Positions 33,596 through 43,321 of a stretch of DNA of 64,000 nucleotides are shown here, piece after piece. The position numbers and the translations under genes were made by a program. The notes beneath the pieces were generated by a model. It was not told the DNA's origin. It did not search any database and saw only the letters and a list, made by a program, of their open reading frames with translations. Numbering within the stretch: position 1 is the first letter of the stretch; each line of letters begins with the position of its first letter. This DNA comes from Gracilibacillus timonensis (GTDB lineage: Bacteria; Bacillota; Bacilli; Bacillales; Amphibacillaceae), in the NCBI RefSeq assembly GCF_900086715.1, contig NZ_FLKH01000012.1, positions 1,925,346 to 1,989,345 of the forward strand. The letters are read 5' to 3'.

Positions 33596-34951
33596 ATGCA
33601 AAAAATAAAAATGTTATCTATAACAATAACAGTAGGTTTATTTCTTATATTAATGGGTTGTAGTAATTCGAGTGACAATAGCGATTCTAGTCAAAGTGAG
33701 AACCAATTAAAAGTAGTTTATGTGTCTAACAATACTTGGGATTCGGTATTTGAATATTTAAAGGAATCATTCGAATCGGAAAATGAAGAAGTGGAAGTTG
33801 AATTGGTCCCTATTTCTGGGAATAACGAAGAGGATCAACGTACAAAAATAGCTTTAATGAGACAATCTCAAGAAAAATTCGATGTTGTTTTTCAAGTTTT
33901 TAGTTCTTTGAAAAATGATATAGACGCTGGTTATCTTCAAAGTATAGATAGCGTAAGGGAAGATTGGTCAGGGTATGATCAAATCGTTGATTCATTAACA
34001 GAACCATACATTGCAGATGATCAGTTATATGGACTTCCTATATCGGCCACTGTGAGGGGAATGTTTTATAACAGTAATATGTTTGATGAAGCTGGAATAA
34101 CTGAAAATAGTGAAACATGGGATCCTGAATCATGGGATGACATAAAGGATGCTATGCAACAAATAGATGAAAACTTTGAGGAAAAGTACCCAATCTATTA
34201 TGCGTCTGCAAAAGCAAGCGGAGAGGGAGCTGTGCTACAATCTTTCTTAATGTTTTTAAGTGGAACAGATGATTGGATTTTTGAAGATAGTAAATGGATT
34301 GTTGAAAGCCAAGGGTTATATGATTCTTTTAAGTGGATTGAGGATACAAGAGAATATAATGGTACTCCAAAAGTTTTAACAAATCCAAATGGATGGCAAA
34401 CGGTTCAATATGAATGGATGCCAAATGAAGAAGTCGGAATGGTTTTAGAAGGCGCTTGGATTACCAATTCATGGGTGGAAGGATCACCAGGAGAATGTGA
34501 AGAGTGTCAAGATATTTATAAATTAGCTCCTATGCCTAAGCAGAATGGTAATGGTAATGCAGGTATAACAAATACATCATCACTTGCAGTCTCATCTACT
34601 GCTGAGTCGCCTGAATTGGCCAAAGAATTTATTAAACATGCATTAACAAAAGAAAATTCTATTGAAATCGCTGGTATTTTAGATCAAGTTCCAGTCAGAG
34701 AGGATGCTCTGGAATCCAGTGAATTTAAAGAAAACACTCCAAATGCTGATATCGCTTTGAATCTATTGGAGTCTGCAATATACCCACCTTCTGATCCGAA
34801 TTATCCAACGGTGGCAATGGAAATCCAAGAGGCAATGGAAAAAATTACAGTACAAGGTCAAAGTGCTGAAGAAGTTATGAAGGAATTTGCCATAAATGTT
34901 GAAAGAACAGTAGGAGAAGATAATGTTATAAGAAAATCTTATAATAAATAA
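33596..34951 (+). CDS. CUT1 ABC importer, sugar-binding lipoprotein
   Basis: An SBP family 1 lipoprotein of 451 residues with lipobox LMGC (MQKIKMLSITITVGLFLILM, then GC). Blocks include VYVSNNTWDSVFEYLKESF, LRQ-like MRQSQEKFDVVFQVF, YGLPISATVRGMFYNSNMFDEAG and VGMVLEGAWITNSW. ATG 33596 is chosen over the open frame from 33557 because AAAGGGG lies upstream of it. A short CECQ-type pair (GECEECQD) near residue 300 is unusual for the family and might form a disulfide. Confidence 0.9.
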   Translation: MQKIKMLSITITVGLFLILMGCSNSSDNSDSSQSENQLKVVYVSNNTWDSVFEYLKESFESENEEVEVELVPISGNNEEDQRTKIALMRQSQEKFDVVFQVFSSLKNDIDAGYLQSIDSVREDWSGYDQIVDSLTEPYIADDQLYGLPISATVRGMFYNSNMFDEAGITENSETWDPESWDDIKDAMQQIDENFEEKYPIYYASAKASGEGAVLQSFLMFLSGTDDWIFEDSKWIVESQGLYDSFKWIEDTREYNGTPKVLTNPNGWQTVQYEWMPNEEVGMVLEGAWITNSWVEGSPGECEECQDIYKLAPMPKQNGNGNAGITNTSSLAVSSTAESPELAKEFIKHALTKENSIEIAGILDQVPVREDALESSEFKENTPNADIALNLLESAIYPPSDPNYPTVAMEIQEAMEKITVQGQSAEEVMKEFAINVERTVGEDNVIRKSYNK

Positions 34952-35135
34952 AAAAGCAAATGAATAATTATTATATTTGTGCTTGATCATGCATAGTTTA
35001 TACACCCATAAGTAGTACATCGGCAGGAATAACCTTGCTAAATGTTGATTCTACAATGAAGCTAGGTGATTTCTGCCCTTTAGTATAGAAATCTATATGA
35101 ATATCACGAAGAAAAATTATGGAAAGGGGATAAAG

Positions 35136-36434
35136 ATGGGAAAGCCCAATTTTATTATAATATATGCAGATGATTTAGGTTATGGAGATCTTAGCTGTTA
35201 TGGATCTAATGATGTAAAAACCCCGAATTTAGATCGACTTTCAGAGCAAGGTGTTAGGTTTACCAATTGGTATTCAAATTCTTCAGTTTGCTCACCTTCA
35301 CGTGCTTCGTTAATGACCGGACGATATCCAGGACGTACAGGAGTGAGTGAAATTCTTCGAGGGAAAAGAGGTACATCAGGGCTTCCTAGTGATGAAATCA
35401 CACTAGCTAGTTACTTTAAAAATAGGGGATACAAAACAGGGATATTTGGGAAATGGCATTTAGGAGTCGCTGAAGACAATGCCCCAAATGCTCATGGATT
35501 TGATGAGTTCTTCGGCTTCTTGGCAGGTTGTGTAGATTACTACTCACATATCTTTTACTGGGAACAAGGGGATGGACCTAATGGCACCAATCCGGTCCAT
35601 GACCTTTGGCATAATCAAGATGAAGTCTGGAGAAACGGACAGTATATGACTGAAATAATTACACAGAAGGCTGTTCAATTTGTTGAAAGTCATGTGGAAG
35701 AACCATTTTTGATGTACGTACCATACAATGCTCCTCATTATCCAATGCATGCTCCACAGAAATATTTGGACAGGTTTCCTGATTTACCAGCAGATAAACG
35801 CATTATGGCAGCAATGATTTCAGCTATGGATGATGGTGTTGGTGAGATTATGAATACATTGGAGGAAAATGGATTATTAGATGACACCGTTATCTTCTTT
35901 TCCAGTGATAATGGTCCTTCAACAGAATCCCGAAATTACTTAGACGGGACAGAAGATGTCTATTATGGTGGAAGCGCAGGTAAGTTTCGAGGGCATAAAG
36001 ACAGTTTATTTGATGGGGGAATACGTGAACCTGCTATTTTGAGTTACCCAAAAAAAATTCCATCCGGACAAATCAGTGATGAATTGGGAGTAATGATGGA
36101 TATTTTCCCTACTTTTATTGACATAGCTGATGAGGAAATCCCTGAAGATCGAACAATAGATGGTGAGAGTGTATTTGATATGGCAGTAAATAGATCAGCT
36201 ACTCCACATGAAAAAATATTTTGGGCCGAGAGTGATCAATATGCTGTTCGAAAAGGAGACTGGAAGCTCGTACTGAATGGAAGGTTATACAATACTAAAG
36301 AATCGCCAGATCCCGTGCATTTATCCAATATCAAAGATGATCCTGGCGAACGAATTAATTTAAAAGAAAGCTATCCTTCAATTGTAGAGGAACTTATTAA
36401 TGATATCAAAGAGTGGGAGGAAGACTTGAATTAG
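35136..36434 (+). CDS. Sulfatase (S1 family, Cys-type, cytosolic)
   Basis: A 432-residue sulfatase. IIYADDLGYGD near the start gives two metal-binding Asp; CSPSR at residues 52-56 is the site where Cys is converted to formylglycine, followed by ASLMTGRYPGRTG. Further blocks are FGKWHLG, FFSSDNGPS with Asp and Asn metal ligands, and GDWKLVLNGRLYN. There is no signal peptide, unlike most glycan sulfatases, so it should desulfate imported sugars. It needs a formylglycine-generating enzyme or anSME, not encoded in the window. ATG 35136 is preferred to 35097 because AAAGGGG lies just before it. N-acetylgalactosamine or other sugar sulfates are possible substrates. Confidence 0.9.
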   Translation: MGKPNFIIIYADDLGYGDLSCYGSNDVKTPNLDRLSEQGVRFTNWYSNSSVCSPSRASLMTGRYPGRTGVSEILRGKRGTSGLPSDEITLASYFKNRGYKTGIFGKWHLGVAEDNAPNAHGFDEFFGFLAGCVDYYSHIFYWEQGDGPNGTNPVHDLWHNQDEVWRNGQYMTEIITQKAVQFVESHVEEPFLMYVPYNAPHYPMHAPQKYLDRFPDLPADKRIMAAMISAMDDGVGEIMNTLEENGLLDDTVIFFSSDNGPSTESRNYLDGTEDVYYGGSAGKFRGHKDSLFDGGIREPAILSYPKKIPSGQISDELGVMMDIFPTFIDIADEEIPEDRTIDGESVFDMAVNRSATPHEKIFWAESDQYAVRKGDWKLVLNGRLYNTKESPDPVHLSNIKDDPGERINLKESYPSIVEELINDIKEWEEDLN

Positions 36435-36584
36435 CCAACTAAATCATCCACACACGTCCTATTTATAATTGATAAAAGCAGCACACTGTGGAATGAAAGT
36501 GGCTAGATCATGTTTAGTAGTAAATTGATTATATACTTGGATAATGCAGAACTGCCTCTTTTTTAGTAAATAAATTATTAAAGT

Positions 36585-36615
36585 AACCCTTGCTACCGAT
36601 GTGGTAGTAAGGGTT
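36585..36615. terminator. Hairpin terminator after the sulfatase operon
   Basis: AACCCTTGCTACC (36585-36597) pairs with GGTAGTAAGGGTT (36603-36615), 13 bp with one G-T pair and a 5-base loop, followed by a T-rich stretch. Confidence 0.7.
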
Positions 36616-36689
36616 ATTTACATATATTGAAAATGTGTGAATAGCGCTGCTTGCAAAAATTACTAATTAAAAATTATTTTCATAATAAT

Positions 36690-36720
36690 ATAGATTTTAA
36701 AAATTATTTTTAAAATCTAT
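36690..36720. promoter_or_regulatory. Long AT-rich inverted repeat, candidate operator
   Basis: A perfect 13-bp inverted repeat, ATAGATTTTAAAA at 36690-36702 and its complement at 36708-36720, with a 5-base centre, lies about 90 bases before the binding-protein gene. The arms are almost pure A/T, so a protein-binding site is more likely than a terminator. The fused ROK/RpiR regulator of this locus is the natural candidate ligand. Confidence 0.45.
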
Positions 36721-36812
36721 TGCTTTTTGTCATCGATGTTAGTACAATTGCAATTAAGGAAGCGATTTCTTCTTTATTGGAAATGCTTAATTTTATCCAA
36801 GGGGGTATATTC

Positions 36813-38132
36813 ATGAAAAAAATTAGTTGTTTTTCCATGCTTTTTTTGCTGATGGTTGGTCTGATAGCTTGTGGTGAGGAGGATAATTCCGGGTCATCAA
36901 ATGAATCGGGATCGTCCAATGGTTTGTCAGGTGAAGTGGTGATGTGGACTGCCTCGCTGTCAGGAGAACCGTTTGACAGCTATTTTACTGATATTGAAGA
37001 AGCATTTGAAGAAATGCACCCAGATGTAGATGTTGTTATAGAAGATATTCCACAAAATGAAATTGAACAAAATGTACTCACTTCGTTAACGGGCGATGAT
37101 GTGCCAGATGTTGTTAACTTAGCACCACGTTTTATGGTCAACATTGCAGATCAAGGTGGGCTGTTGGAGTTATCAGATCATGTTGATGAAGAAACACAAA
37201 ACTCTTATTTAGAAGGACCATTTAACGCTGGGTACTTTGCTGATGGTTTGTATGCTCTTCCTTGGTATCTGACAACCACCGTCAGTTGGTATAACAACGA
37301 CCACTTTGAACAAGCTGGGATAGATGAAGTGCCACAAAGTACACAGGAAATATATGATACTGCTAAAGTAATCACTGAGGAAACCGGGAATCCTTCTTAT
37401 TTTCAAATAATTAATACAGGCGAAACCATTATGGAAAAAATGATAACGCTGGCAAATGGTGAACCTATCGTAGAAGATGGTGTAACAGTGATTGAGGACA
37501 ATGAATCCTTAATTGAATTTTTTAACTTAACCCAGAAGATGTATGAGGAAGGGATTATGCCGCAAGAAAATGCCGAAGGATCTTTTGGTACAGCGCAGGA
37601 ATTATTTATGGCTGAAAATATCTCTTTAACAGAAACAGGCGTAACTTTCTTAGGGCCAATAGAATCAGGCGCGCCAAATGTTTATGAGAATGCTCGAGCT
37701 GATCAGCCATTGAATGATCCAGAGGCCCCGGTTAATGTAGCTGTTATGAATTTCTCCATACCTGCAAAGACAGATAACCCTGAGGCTGCTGTTGCTTTAG
37801 CGGAGTTTGTTACCAACGCTGAGAATCAGCTTGAATTTGCAAAAATTGCTGGAACGGTACTGCCATCCACTACCGAATCTTTAGAAGATGAATTTTTTAC
37901 CGATCCTGGAGATTCACCGAAAGCTCAAGGTATGCTTGAAGCTTCAAAATCACTGGAACGTTCTGAGGTATTAATTCCGCAAATCGAGAACAATGCAGCA
38001 TTACGAGATATTATAAAAAGAGTTTACGTCGAAAATTTACAAGGAGATTTAACTCCTGAAGAAGCACTGGCTAAAATTGCAGAAGAATGGGATGCCTCAT
38101 TTGAGGAAGCAGGCATAACCCCAACATTTTGA
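36813..38132 (+). CDS. CUT1 ABC importer, sugar-binding lipoprotein (NanE/DUF4127 locus)
   Basis: An SBP family 1 lipoprotein of 439 residues with lipobox LIAC (MKKISCFSMLFLLMVGLIAC). Blocks include VVMWTASLSGEPFDSYFTDI, NVLTSLTGDDVPDVVNLAP, YALPWYLTTTVSWYNNDHFEQAG and FSIPAKTDNPEAAVALAEF. The frame opens at 36720, but ATG 36813 behind AAGGGGG gives the signal peptide at the N-terminus. It heads the operon that contains the ROK/RpiR fusion and NanE, so an amino sugar or its oligosaccharide is the expected ligand. Confidence 0.9.
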   Translation: MKKISCFSMLFLLMVGLIACGEEDNSGSSNESGSSNGLSGEVVMWTASLSGEPFDSYFTDIEEAFEEMHPDVDVVIEDIPQNEIEQNVLTSLTGDDVPDVVNLAPRFMVNIADQGGLLELSDHVDEETQNSYLEGPFNAGYFADGLYALPWYLTTTVSWYNNDHFEQAGIDEVPQSTQEIYDTAKVITEETGNPSYFQIINTGETIMEKMITLANGEPIVEDGVTVIEDNESLIEFFNLTQKMYEEGIMPQENAEGSFGTAQELFMAENISLTETGVTFLGPIESGAPNVYENARADQPLNDPEAPVNVAVMNFSIPAKTDNPEAAVALAEFVTNAENQLEFAKIAGTVLPSTTESLEDEFFTDPGDSPKAQGMLEASKSLERSEVLIPQIENNAALRDIIKRVYVENLQGDLTPEEALAKIAEEWDASFEEAGITPTF

Positions 38133-38143
38133 TGAAAAATTTT

Positions 38144-38172
38144 GAGACTAGCTTCTTATGGTTGCTAGTCTC
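38144..38172 (+). promoter_or_regulatory. Intercistronic stem-loop after the binding-protein gene
   Basis: GAGACTAGC (38144-38152) and GCTAGTCTC (38164-38172) form a perfect 9-bp stem with an 11-base loop, between binding-protein and permease genes, as in three other importer operons of the window. Confidence 0.7.
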
Positions 38173-38195
38173 TCTCATTCAAGGGAGGGGATCAA

Positions 38196-39095
38196 ATGAA
38201 AAAAATCCTTAACAACAAAGATGTTATGAACAATGTAGCTCCTTGGTTATTTCTGTTACCGTCTATTGCTATATTGGTTACGTTTCTATTTATACCGATT
38301 ATTGAAGCATTCAGATGGAGTTTTTTAGATTATCAATTAATTGCTGAAACAAGTACATTTGTAGGATTAGAGAACTTTAGAGAGATTTTTACTGATGAAT
38401 TGTTTTGGGAAGCCTTTGGTAATACTATTCTGTATATCGTTATTGTATTGCCCTTAAATATATTTTTACCGATGATATTGGCTGTTTTAGTCAATCAAAA
38501 AATAAAAGCCGTCGGAATGTTTAGAGTCTTGTATTATATTCCTGTTATTACACCAATCGTTGTTGGAGCACTTATGTGGAAAATGCTTTACGCTCAAAAT
38601 GGTACTCTGTCTAACATTCTGCTTTCCATTGGAATTATTGACTCTTCAATGAACTTTTTGACTAATTCATCAACGGCGCTTGTAGCTGTGGCATTTATCA
38701 CTGTTTGGAGGGGATTAGGCTACTATATGATCATTTATCTAGCAAATTTGCAGTCTATCCCTAAGCAATTATATGAATCGGCTAGTATTGACGGGGCTAA
38801 TTCTATTCAGCAATTCACTAAAATTACCATTCCGATGTTAGTACCATCGATTACGTTGGTGTCTATTTTAACCCTTGTTAATGGTTTAAAAGTTTTTGAA
38901 GAAATTGCTCTTACAACAAATGGTGGGCCTGCTGGAGCCACAACCACTCTAGTTATGTATATCTACGATAAATTTATGGAATTTGATGTTAGCATTGCTT
39001 CTGCAGCTGGTCTGGTATTATTAGCGATGGCTATTATTGGGTCATTGTTACAAATGAAACTCACTAGCGGTCGTGAAAAAGACCTAAAAAGTTAA
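38196..39095 (+). CDS. CUT1 ABC importer permease (MalF type)
   Basis: A 299-residue permease with first TM WLFLLPSIAILVTFLFIPII and EAA loop YESASIDGANSIQQFTKITIPML. GGGAGGGG precedes the ATG. It pairs with the next gene's product; no ATPase gene is present in the operon. Confidence 0.9.
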   Translation: MKKILNNKDVMNNVAPWLFLLPSIAILVTFLFIPIIEAFRWSFLDYQLIAETSTFVGLENFREIFTDELFWEAFGNTILYIVIVLPLNIFLPMILAVLVNQKIKAVGMFRVLYYIPVITPIVVGALMWKMLYAQNGTLSNILLSIGIIDSSMNFLTNSSTALVAVAFITVWRGLGYYMIIYLANLQSIPKQLYESASIDGANSIQQFTKITIPMLVPSITLVSILTLVNGLKVFEEIALTTNGGPAGATTTLVMYIYDKFMEFDVSIASAAGLVLLAMAIIGSLLQMKLTSGREKDLKS

Positions 39096-39109
39096 AGGGG
39101 TGAAAAAGA

Positions 39110-39934
39110 ATGAAATCAAATTCTATCAGTAAAAGGATCTGGATTTACATTGTAATGTTGATCATTACTGCTATTACTGTCGGTCCATTTATATATACAT
39201 TGATTATATCCTTAAAGCCGGCCTCACAAGGTATTTATGACGGTGTCTTACCTAGTAACCCAACTTTAGATAATTATATTAATGCATTTCAACAAACAGA
39301 TTTTATTCTATATTTTTGGAATACGGTTATCGTAACAGCTATTGCTGTAGTATTTAATTTATTATTCAGTAGTTTATCCGGCTATGCCTTAGCTCGCATT
39401 GATTTTAAAGGAAGAGGCTTGGTGCTCATCTTAATTATTTCTACGATGACGGTACCTTTTCAGTTGTTTATGGCACCATTATTTCAAATTGCCGGTGAAC
39501 TGGGTCTCCGAAATACACATATCGGATTAACCGTGCTGCAAATATCAACAGCTTTTGGTGTGTTTTTTATGCGACAGGCCTTCCTAGTTGTCCCAAAGGA
39601 TTTAGAGGAGTCTGCTTATTTAGACGGTGCAAATAGATTTCAGGTATGGTGGAAAATCGCATTACCCTTAGTTAAACCAACATTAATTGCATTGGCAATC
39701 TATACCTTTACGTTTACATGGGGAGATTATTTATGGCCACTAATTAATACAACTGAAAGCAGTATGTACACCTTATCCATTGGATTGGCACAAATGTCTC
39801 AGAATTTTGATGGTGGAAACCTAAAATTAATAAGTGCTGCTTCTATTTTAACGACTATTCCTAGTTTAATCATCTTTTTATGGCTGCAGAAATATTTCAT
39901 ATCTGGGCAAACAGATGGTGCTGTAAAGGGATAA
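39110..39934 (+). CDS. CUT1 ABC importer permease (MalG type)
   Basis: A 274-residue permease with EAA loop LEESAYLDGANRFQVWWKIALPLV and the usual C-terminal FISGQTDGAVKG. AAAGGGGTG precedes the ATG, 14 bases after the partner gene. A 165-base gap with no visible terminator follows before the ROK/RpiR gene. Confidence 0.9.
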   Translation: MKSNSISKRIWIYIVMLIITAITVGPFIYTLIISLKPASQGIYDGVLPSNPTLDNYINAFQQTDFILYFWNTVIVTAIAVVFNLLFSSLSGYALARIDFKGRGLVLILIISTMTVPFQLFMAPLFQIAGELGLRNTHIGLTVLQISTAFGVFFMRQAFLVVPKDLEESAYLDGANRFQVWWKIALPLVKPTLIALAIYTFTFTWGDYLWPLINTTESSMYTLSIGLAQMSQNFDGGNLKLISAASILTTIPSLIIFLWLQKYFISGQTDGAVKG

Positions 39935-40099
39935 GTCAGTTATAGTAAATCTTACATTTTCAGCTCATCATCTGCATCCTCTATTCCATTTTTTGATATA
40001 CTCGAAACAGGAATTAGCGTTTAGATAAGAGGTTTGCGATGATCAATAAAGCTAACAACATGATAAGTAGATGAACTACCGATGGTAAGGAGAATAATT

Positions 40100-41767
40100 A
40101 TGAGGAATTTTTTAACGTTTGATATAGGGGGAACACTCATTAAATATGGTGTACTTACCGAAACAGGGCAATTTGTCACAAAAAATGAACACTTAACCGA
40201 TGCCTACTTAGGTGGTAAAGAAGTGTTAAATAAGGTGAAGATGCTTGGAAAAGAGCTAATGAATGACCACACAATAAGTGGAATTTGCATTAGTACAGCT
40301 GGCCAAGTTGATTCTAAGAAGGGAGTTATCTTATATGCTTCAGAAATTATTCCTGAATATACCGGTATACATGTAAAGCAAGAACTAGAGGATTTTTTTG
40401 GTTTGCCGGTAGGGGTAGAGAATGACGTGAATTGTGTCGGTTTAGCTGAGTCTTGGATTGGGAAAGGTAAAGACGCCAAAAGTATGTTTTGTTTAACGAT
40501 AGGTACAGGTATAGGTGGTAGCTATGTGGTTGATAATCAATTACATACGGGCCATCATTTCAGCGGTGGAGAAATTGGATATATCCCCATTGAAGGAGAG
40601 GAATTCCAGGAGTTGGCCGCTACAAAGACACTTATTGAAAATGTGGCGAAACGGAAGAATTGTACCACGTCTGAGCTAGATGGTAAAAAAATATTTGAAA
40701 TGGCACAGCATGACGATCAAATCTGTATCGAGGAAATCAACAGGTTAATCTATTATTTATCAAAAGGTATTGCCACCATTATTTATATTATGAATCCAGA
40801 AATGCTTGTTATAGGTGGTGGAATTACCAATCAAAAGGAATTTTTGCACCCACTGATTATGAAACAATTAGAGAAAGACGTTATCCCTGCGATTTTGCAG
40901 AAAACCAAGATTGAAATTGCCGGAAACCTTAATGATGCAGGAATGATTGGTGCTTTACGTCATTTTTTGTTGCAAGAATCGCTTCAGCCATTCAATAAAA
41001 TCACTACCATGATGGAATCCAATAAACATAAGCTAACAAATGGGGAAAAAACAATAGCCAAGTATATCACGATGAATCTAACAGATGTACCAAATCATAC
41101 CATCTCACAAATGGCAAACAAAATTAATGTGTCTGAATCCATGATTACCCGATTTTGTAAGAAATTGAATATCGGTTCTTATAGTCAGCTTCGTCTTATG
41201 GCAAAAGAAGCGTTAGTAGGAAATAGAATTCACGACAAGTCGGAAGCAAATAGCTTGATAAAAATAAAGCAGGATTACTTTAATATATTAGATAAAATTG
41301 AAACGTTAAACCAAAATAAAGAGATGTTACAAATCATGCAAGCCATAATGTCAGCGAAATATATTTTCCTACTTGGGAATGAGGAACTGGCCCTGATCAT
41401 GAATCAAATCAAATATCGTATTATGACATTAGGTATTCCCGTTGATGTTTTTTCAAGTACCTATCAGTTAAATATTTCCTCGAATTTAGATAGGAAACAG
41501 TCAGTAGTTATCGGATTGAGCATCTCTGGTCATGATAAAGAAATTATAGAGTTCTTAAAAACGGCAAAAATTGAAGGTGCCACAACAATTGGCATAACCA
41601 GCCAGAAAGGATCGCCAGTACTAGAGAACACCAATTTATCCCTATATATTCCGGATGATAGTGGAATAGGTACTCATTCCATACGAGAGATTTCCATTTT
41701 ATACTTGATTGACACGCTTTTTCAAGAGTTGGATATGATAGTGGATCAACATGAGTCTAACGTGTAA
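40100..41767 (+). CDS. ROK sugar kinase fused to an RpiR/SIS regulator
   Basis: The first 300 or so residues are a ROK kinase: FDIGGTLIKYGV (phosphate loop), VENDVNCVGLAE, LTIGTGIGGS and GGEIGYIPI. The Cys cluster CxCGxxGCxE that normally binds zinc after this point is replaced by EGEEFQELAATK. A linked RpiR helix-turn-helix follows (LTNGEKTIAKYI, NVSESMITRFCKKLNIGSYSQLRLM), then a SIS domain (YIFLLGNEELALIM, VIGLSISGHDKEIIEFL). ATG 40100 is preferred to ATG 40082 because AAGGAG lies at 40087-40092. With NanE next door, N-acetylmannosamine kinase is likely for the ROK part, and the regulator part probably senses the sugar phosphate it makes. Retention of kinase activity is inferred. Confidence 0.85.
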   Translation: MRNFLTFDIGGTLIKYGVLTETGQFVTKNEHLTDAYLGGKEVLNKVKMLGKELMNDHTISGICISTAGQVDSKKGVILYASEIIPEYTGIHVKQELEDFFGLPVGVENDVNCVGLAESWIGKGKDAKSMFCLTIGTGIGGSYVVDNQLHTGHHFSGGEIGYIPIEGEEFQELAATKTLIENVAKRKNCTTSELDGKKIFEMAQHDDQICIEEINRLIYYLSKGIATIIYIMNPEMLVIGGGITNQKEFLHPLIMKQLEKDVIPAILQKTKIEIAGNLNDAGMIGALRHFLLQESLQPFNKITTMMESNKHKLTNGEKTIAKYITMNLTDVPNHTISQMANKINVSESMITRFCKKLNIGSYSQLRLMAKEALVGNRIHDKSEANSLIKIKQDYFNILDKIETLNQNKEMLQIMQAIMSAKYIFLLGNEELALIMNQIKYRIMTLGIPVDVFSSTYQLNISSNLDRKQSVVIGLSISGHDKEIIEFLKTAKIEGATTIGITSQKGSPVLENTNLSLYIPDDSGIGTHSIREISILYLIDTLFQELDMIVDQHESNV

Positions 41768-41779
41768 AGGAGAGTAGAG

Positions 41780-43300
41780 ATGAGAATAATATATATTCCT
41801 ATTGATGAAAGGCCATGTAATACACTGGTTGTCAAAAGAATAGCAAACTCATCACGGGATCTGGAATTGGTCATGCCGCCAATACATCTCTTAAGTAATA
41901 AAAAAACACCTGCAGCTGTTGAGCGTTTATGGAGTTGGATAATAGATAATGCAAGTGAAGTTGATTCCTTAATATTGAGCTTAGATATGCTGATTTATGG
42001 CGGCTTGATACCATCACGACTGCACGAAATGGAGAAAAAAACAGGGGATAAGTGGTTAAAACGGTTACGAGATTTTCAACGTCAATTTCCCAATATATCA
42101 ATTTATGCGTCTAATATGATTATGCGTACACCAAAGTATAGCTCAAATGATGAGGAGCCTGATTATTATGCTGATTGGGGGCGGGAATTATTTTTGCGCG
42201 CATACTTAACGGATAAGGAAGAAAAACACCTTATTTCAGAAGAAGAAAGCAGACAGTTACAGGAAATCAGTCATTCTCTGCCAAACACATACATCGAGAA
42301 TTATGAACGACGAAGAAGGTTTAATTCCCGAATGAATCAGTGTGTCTTAGAACTTGTGAAGGATGGTGTCGTGACCTTCTTAGCGATTCCTCAGGATGAC
42401 AGTGCTGAATTTGGTTATACTGCCAAAGATCAACATGCCGTTTTAAAAAGGCGTGGAGAATTGCAGTTATACAATCAGGTGCATATATATCCAGGTGCCG
42501 ATGAAGTTGGTGCTACTCTGCTGGCTAGAGCTTATAATGACTATTATCATAGTACTCCTTCCATTTATCCTATTTGGAGCAGTACGCTGGGTGCTCAGCT
42601 TATTCCACTATATGAGGATCGTCCTTTTTATGAGAGTTTGAAGGCACATACGATGGCAGCTGGCTGTAGACTGACGGATGATCCGGATGAAGCCGATTTA
42701 ATCCTTGCATATAACACGCCAGGGAAAATAATGCAAGAATCATGGGAACAGTATCAGAAAGATATAACCTATGATAGCTTTCGAAATCTATCTATGTTTG
42801 TAGAGAATATGAAAGGATTCGTTTGCCAAGGGAAGCAGCTGATCATTGCTGATTCAGCATATGCTAACGGTGGGGACCATGAATTAATTATCCGGTTAGA
42901 TCAAGCGGGTATACTAGATAAAATGCTGTCATATAAAGGATGGAATACGAATGGCAATACACTGGGTACTACGATTTCCCAAGGGGTACTCGGGCTATCG
43001 CACACCAATACATTGAAGATTAAAGAAAATATTATTTATCATTTATTGGACGATTATTTTTATCAGGCAGAGCTGAGGATGAAACTAGCAGAGGAAATCC
43101 TACCTGCTTATCAATTAACCTATTTTGATTTGAAGGATCAGGCTGAGATGATTGATCGGACCAGAGATAAATTATTATTGGAACGATTCAGAGAAACAAT
43201 CACAAATAGTTTTAACCAGACGTCGATAAATATTCAGACTTATGCCCCATGGAACAGAATGTTTGAATGCGGTATAGAGCTAGAGGTACAACATTATTAA
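41780..43300 (+). CDS. DUF4127 family protein
   Basis: A 506-residue cytosolic protein with the DUF4127 hallmarks: IYIPIDERPCNTL at the start, LDMLIYGGLIPSR near residue 70, FLAIPQDDSAEFGY, HIYPGADEVGATLLARAYNDYY, DSAYANGGDHELI and KGWNTNGNTLGTTISQG. The conserved DERPCN, DD, GADE and NTNGNT stretches rich in Asp, Glu and Asn suggest an enzyme active site. I know no characterised member. It lies 12 bases after the ROK/RpiR gene and 21 before nanE, so it acts in the same pathway. Confidence 0.85.
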   Translation: MRIIYIPIDERPCNTLVVKRIANSSRDLELVMPPIHLLSNKKTPAAVERLWSWIIDNASEVDSLILSLDMLIYGGLIPSRLHEMEKKTGDKWLKRLRDFQRQFPNISIYASNMIMRTPKYSSNDEEPDYYADWGRELFLRAYLTDKEEKHLISEEESRQLQEISHSLPNTYIENYERRRRFNSRMNQCVLELVKDGVVTFLAIPQDDSAEFGYTAKDQHAVLKRRGELQLYNQVHIYPGADEVGATLLARAYNDYYHSTPSIYPIWSSTLGAQLIPLYEDRPFYESLKAHTMAAGCRLTDDPDEADLILAYNTPGKIMQESWEQYQKDITYDSFRNLSMFVENMKGFVCQGKQLIIADSAYANGGDHELIIRLDQAGILDKMLSYKGWNTNGNTLGTTISQGVLGLSHTNTLKIKENIIYHLLDDYFYQAELRMKLAEEILPAYQLTYFDLKDQAEMIDRTRDKLLLERFRETITNSFNQTSINIQTYAPWNRMFECGIELEVQHY

Positions 43301-43321
43301 CATTATAATGGAGGAATATAT

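Larger units (their letters stand above)
36435..36812. other. Intergenic region between sulfatase and the next importer
   Basis: A 378-base region with no gene. It contains a terminator hairpin (36585-36615), a 31-base AT-only-arm inverted repeat (36690-36720) and a possible cre site AGGAAGCGATTTCT (36757-36770; two mismatches to TGNAANCGNTTNCA). Confidence 0.6.
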
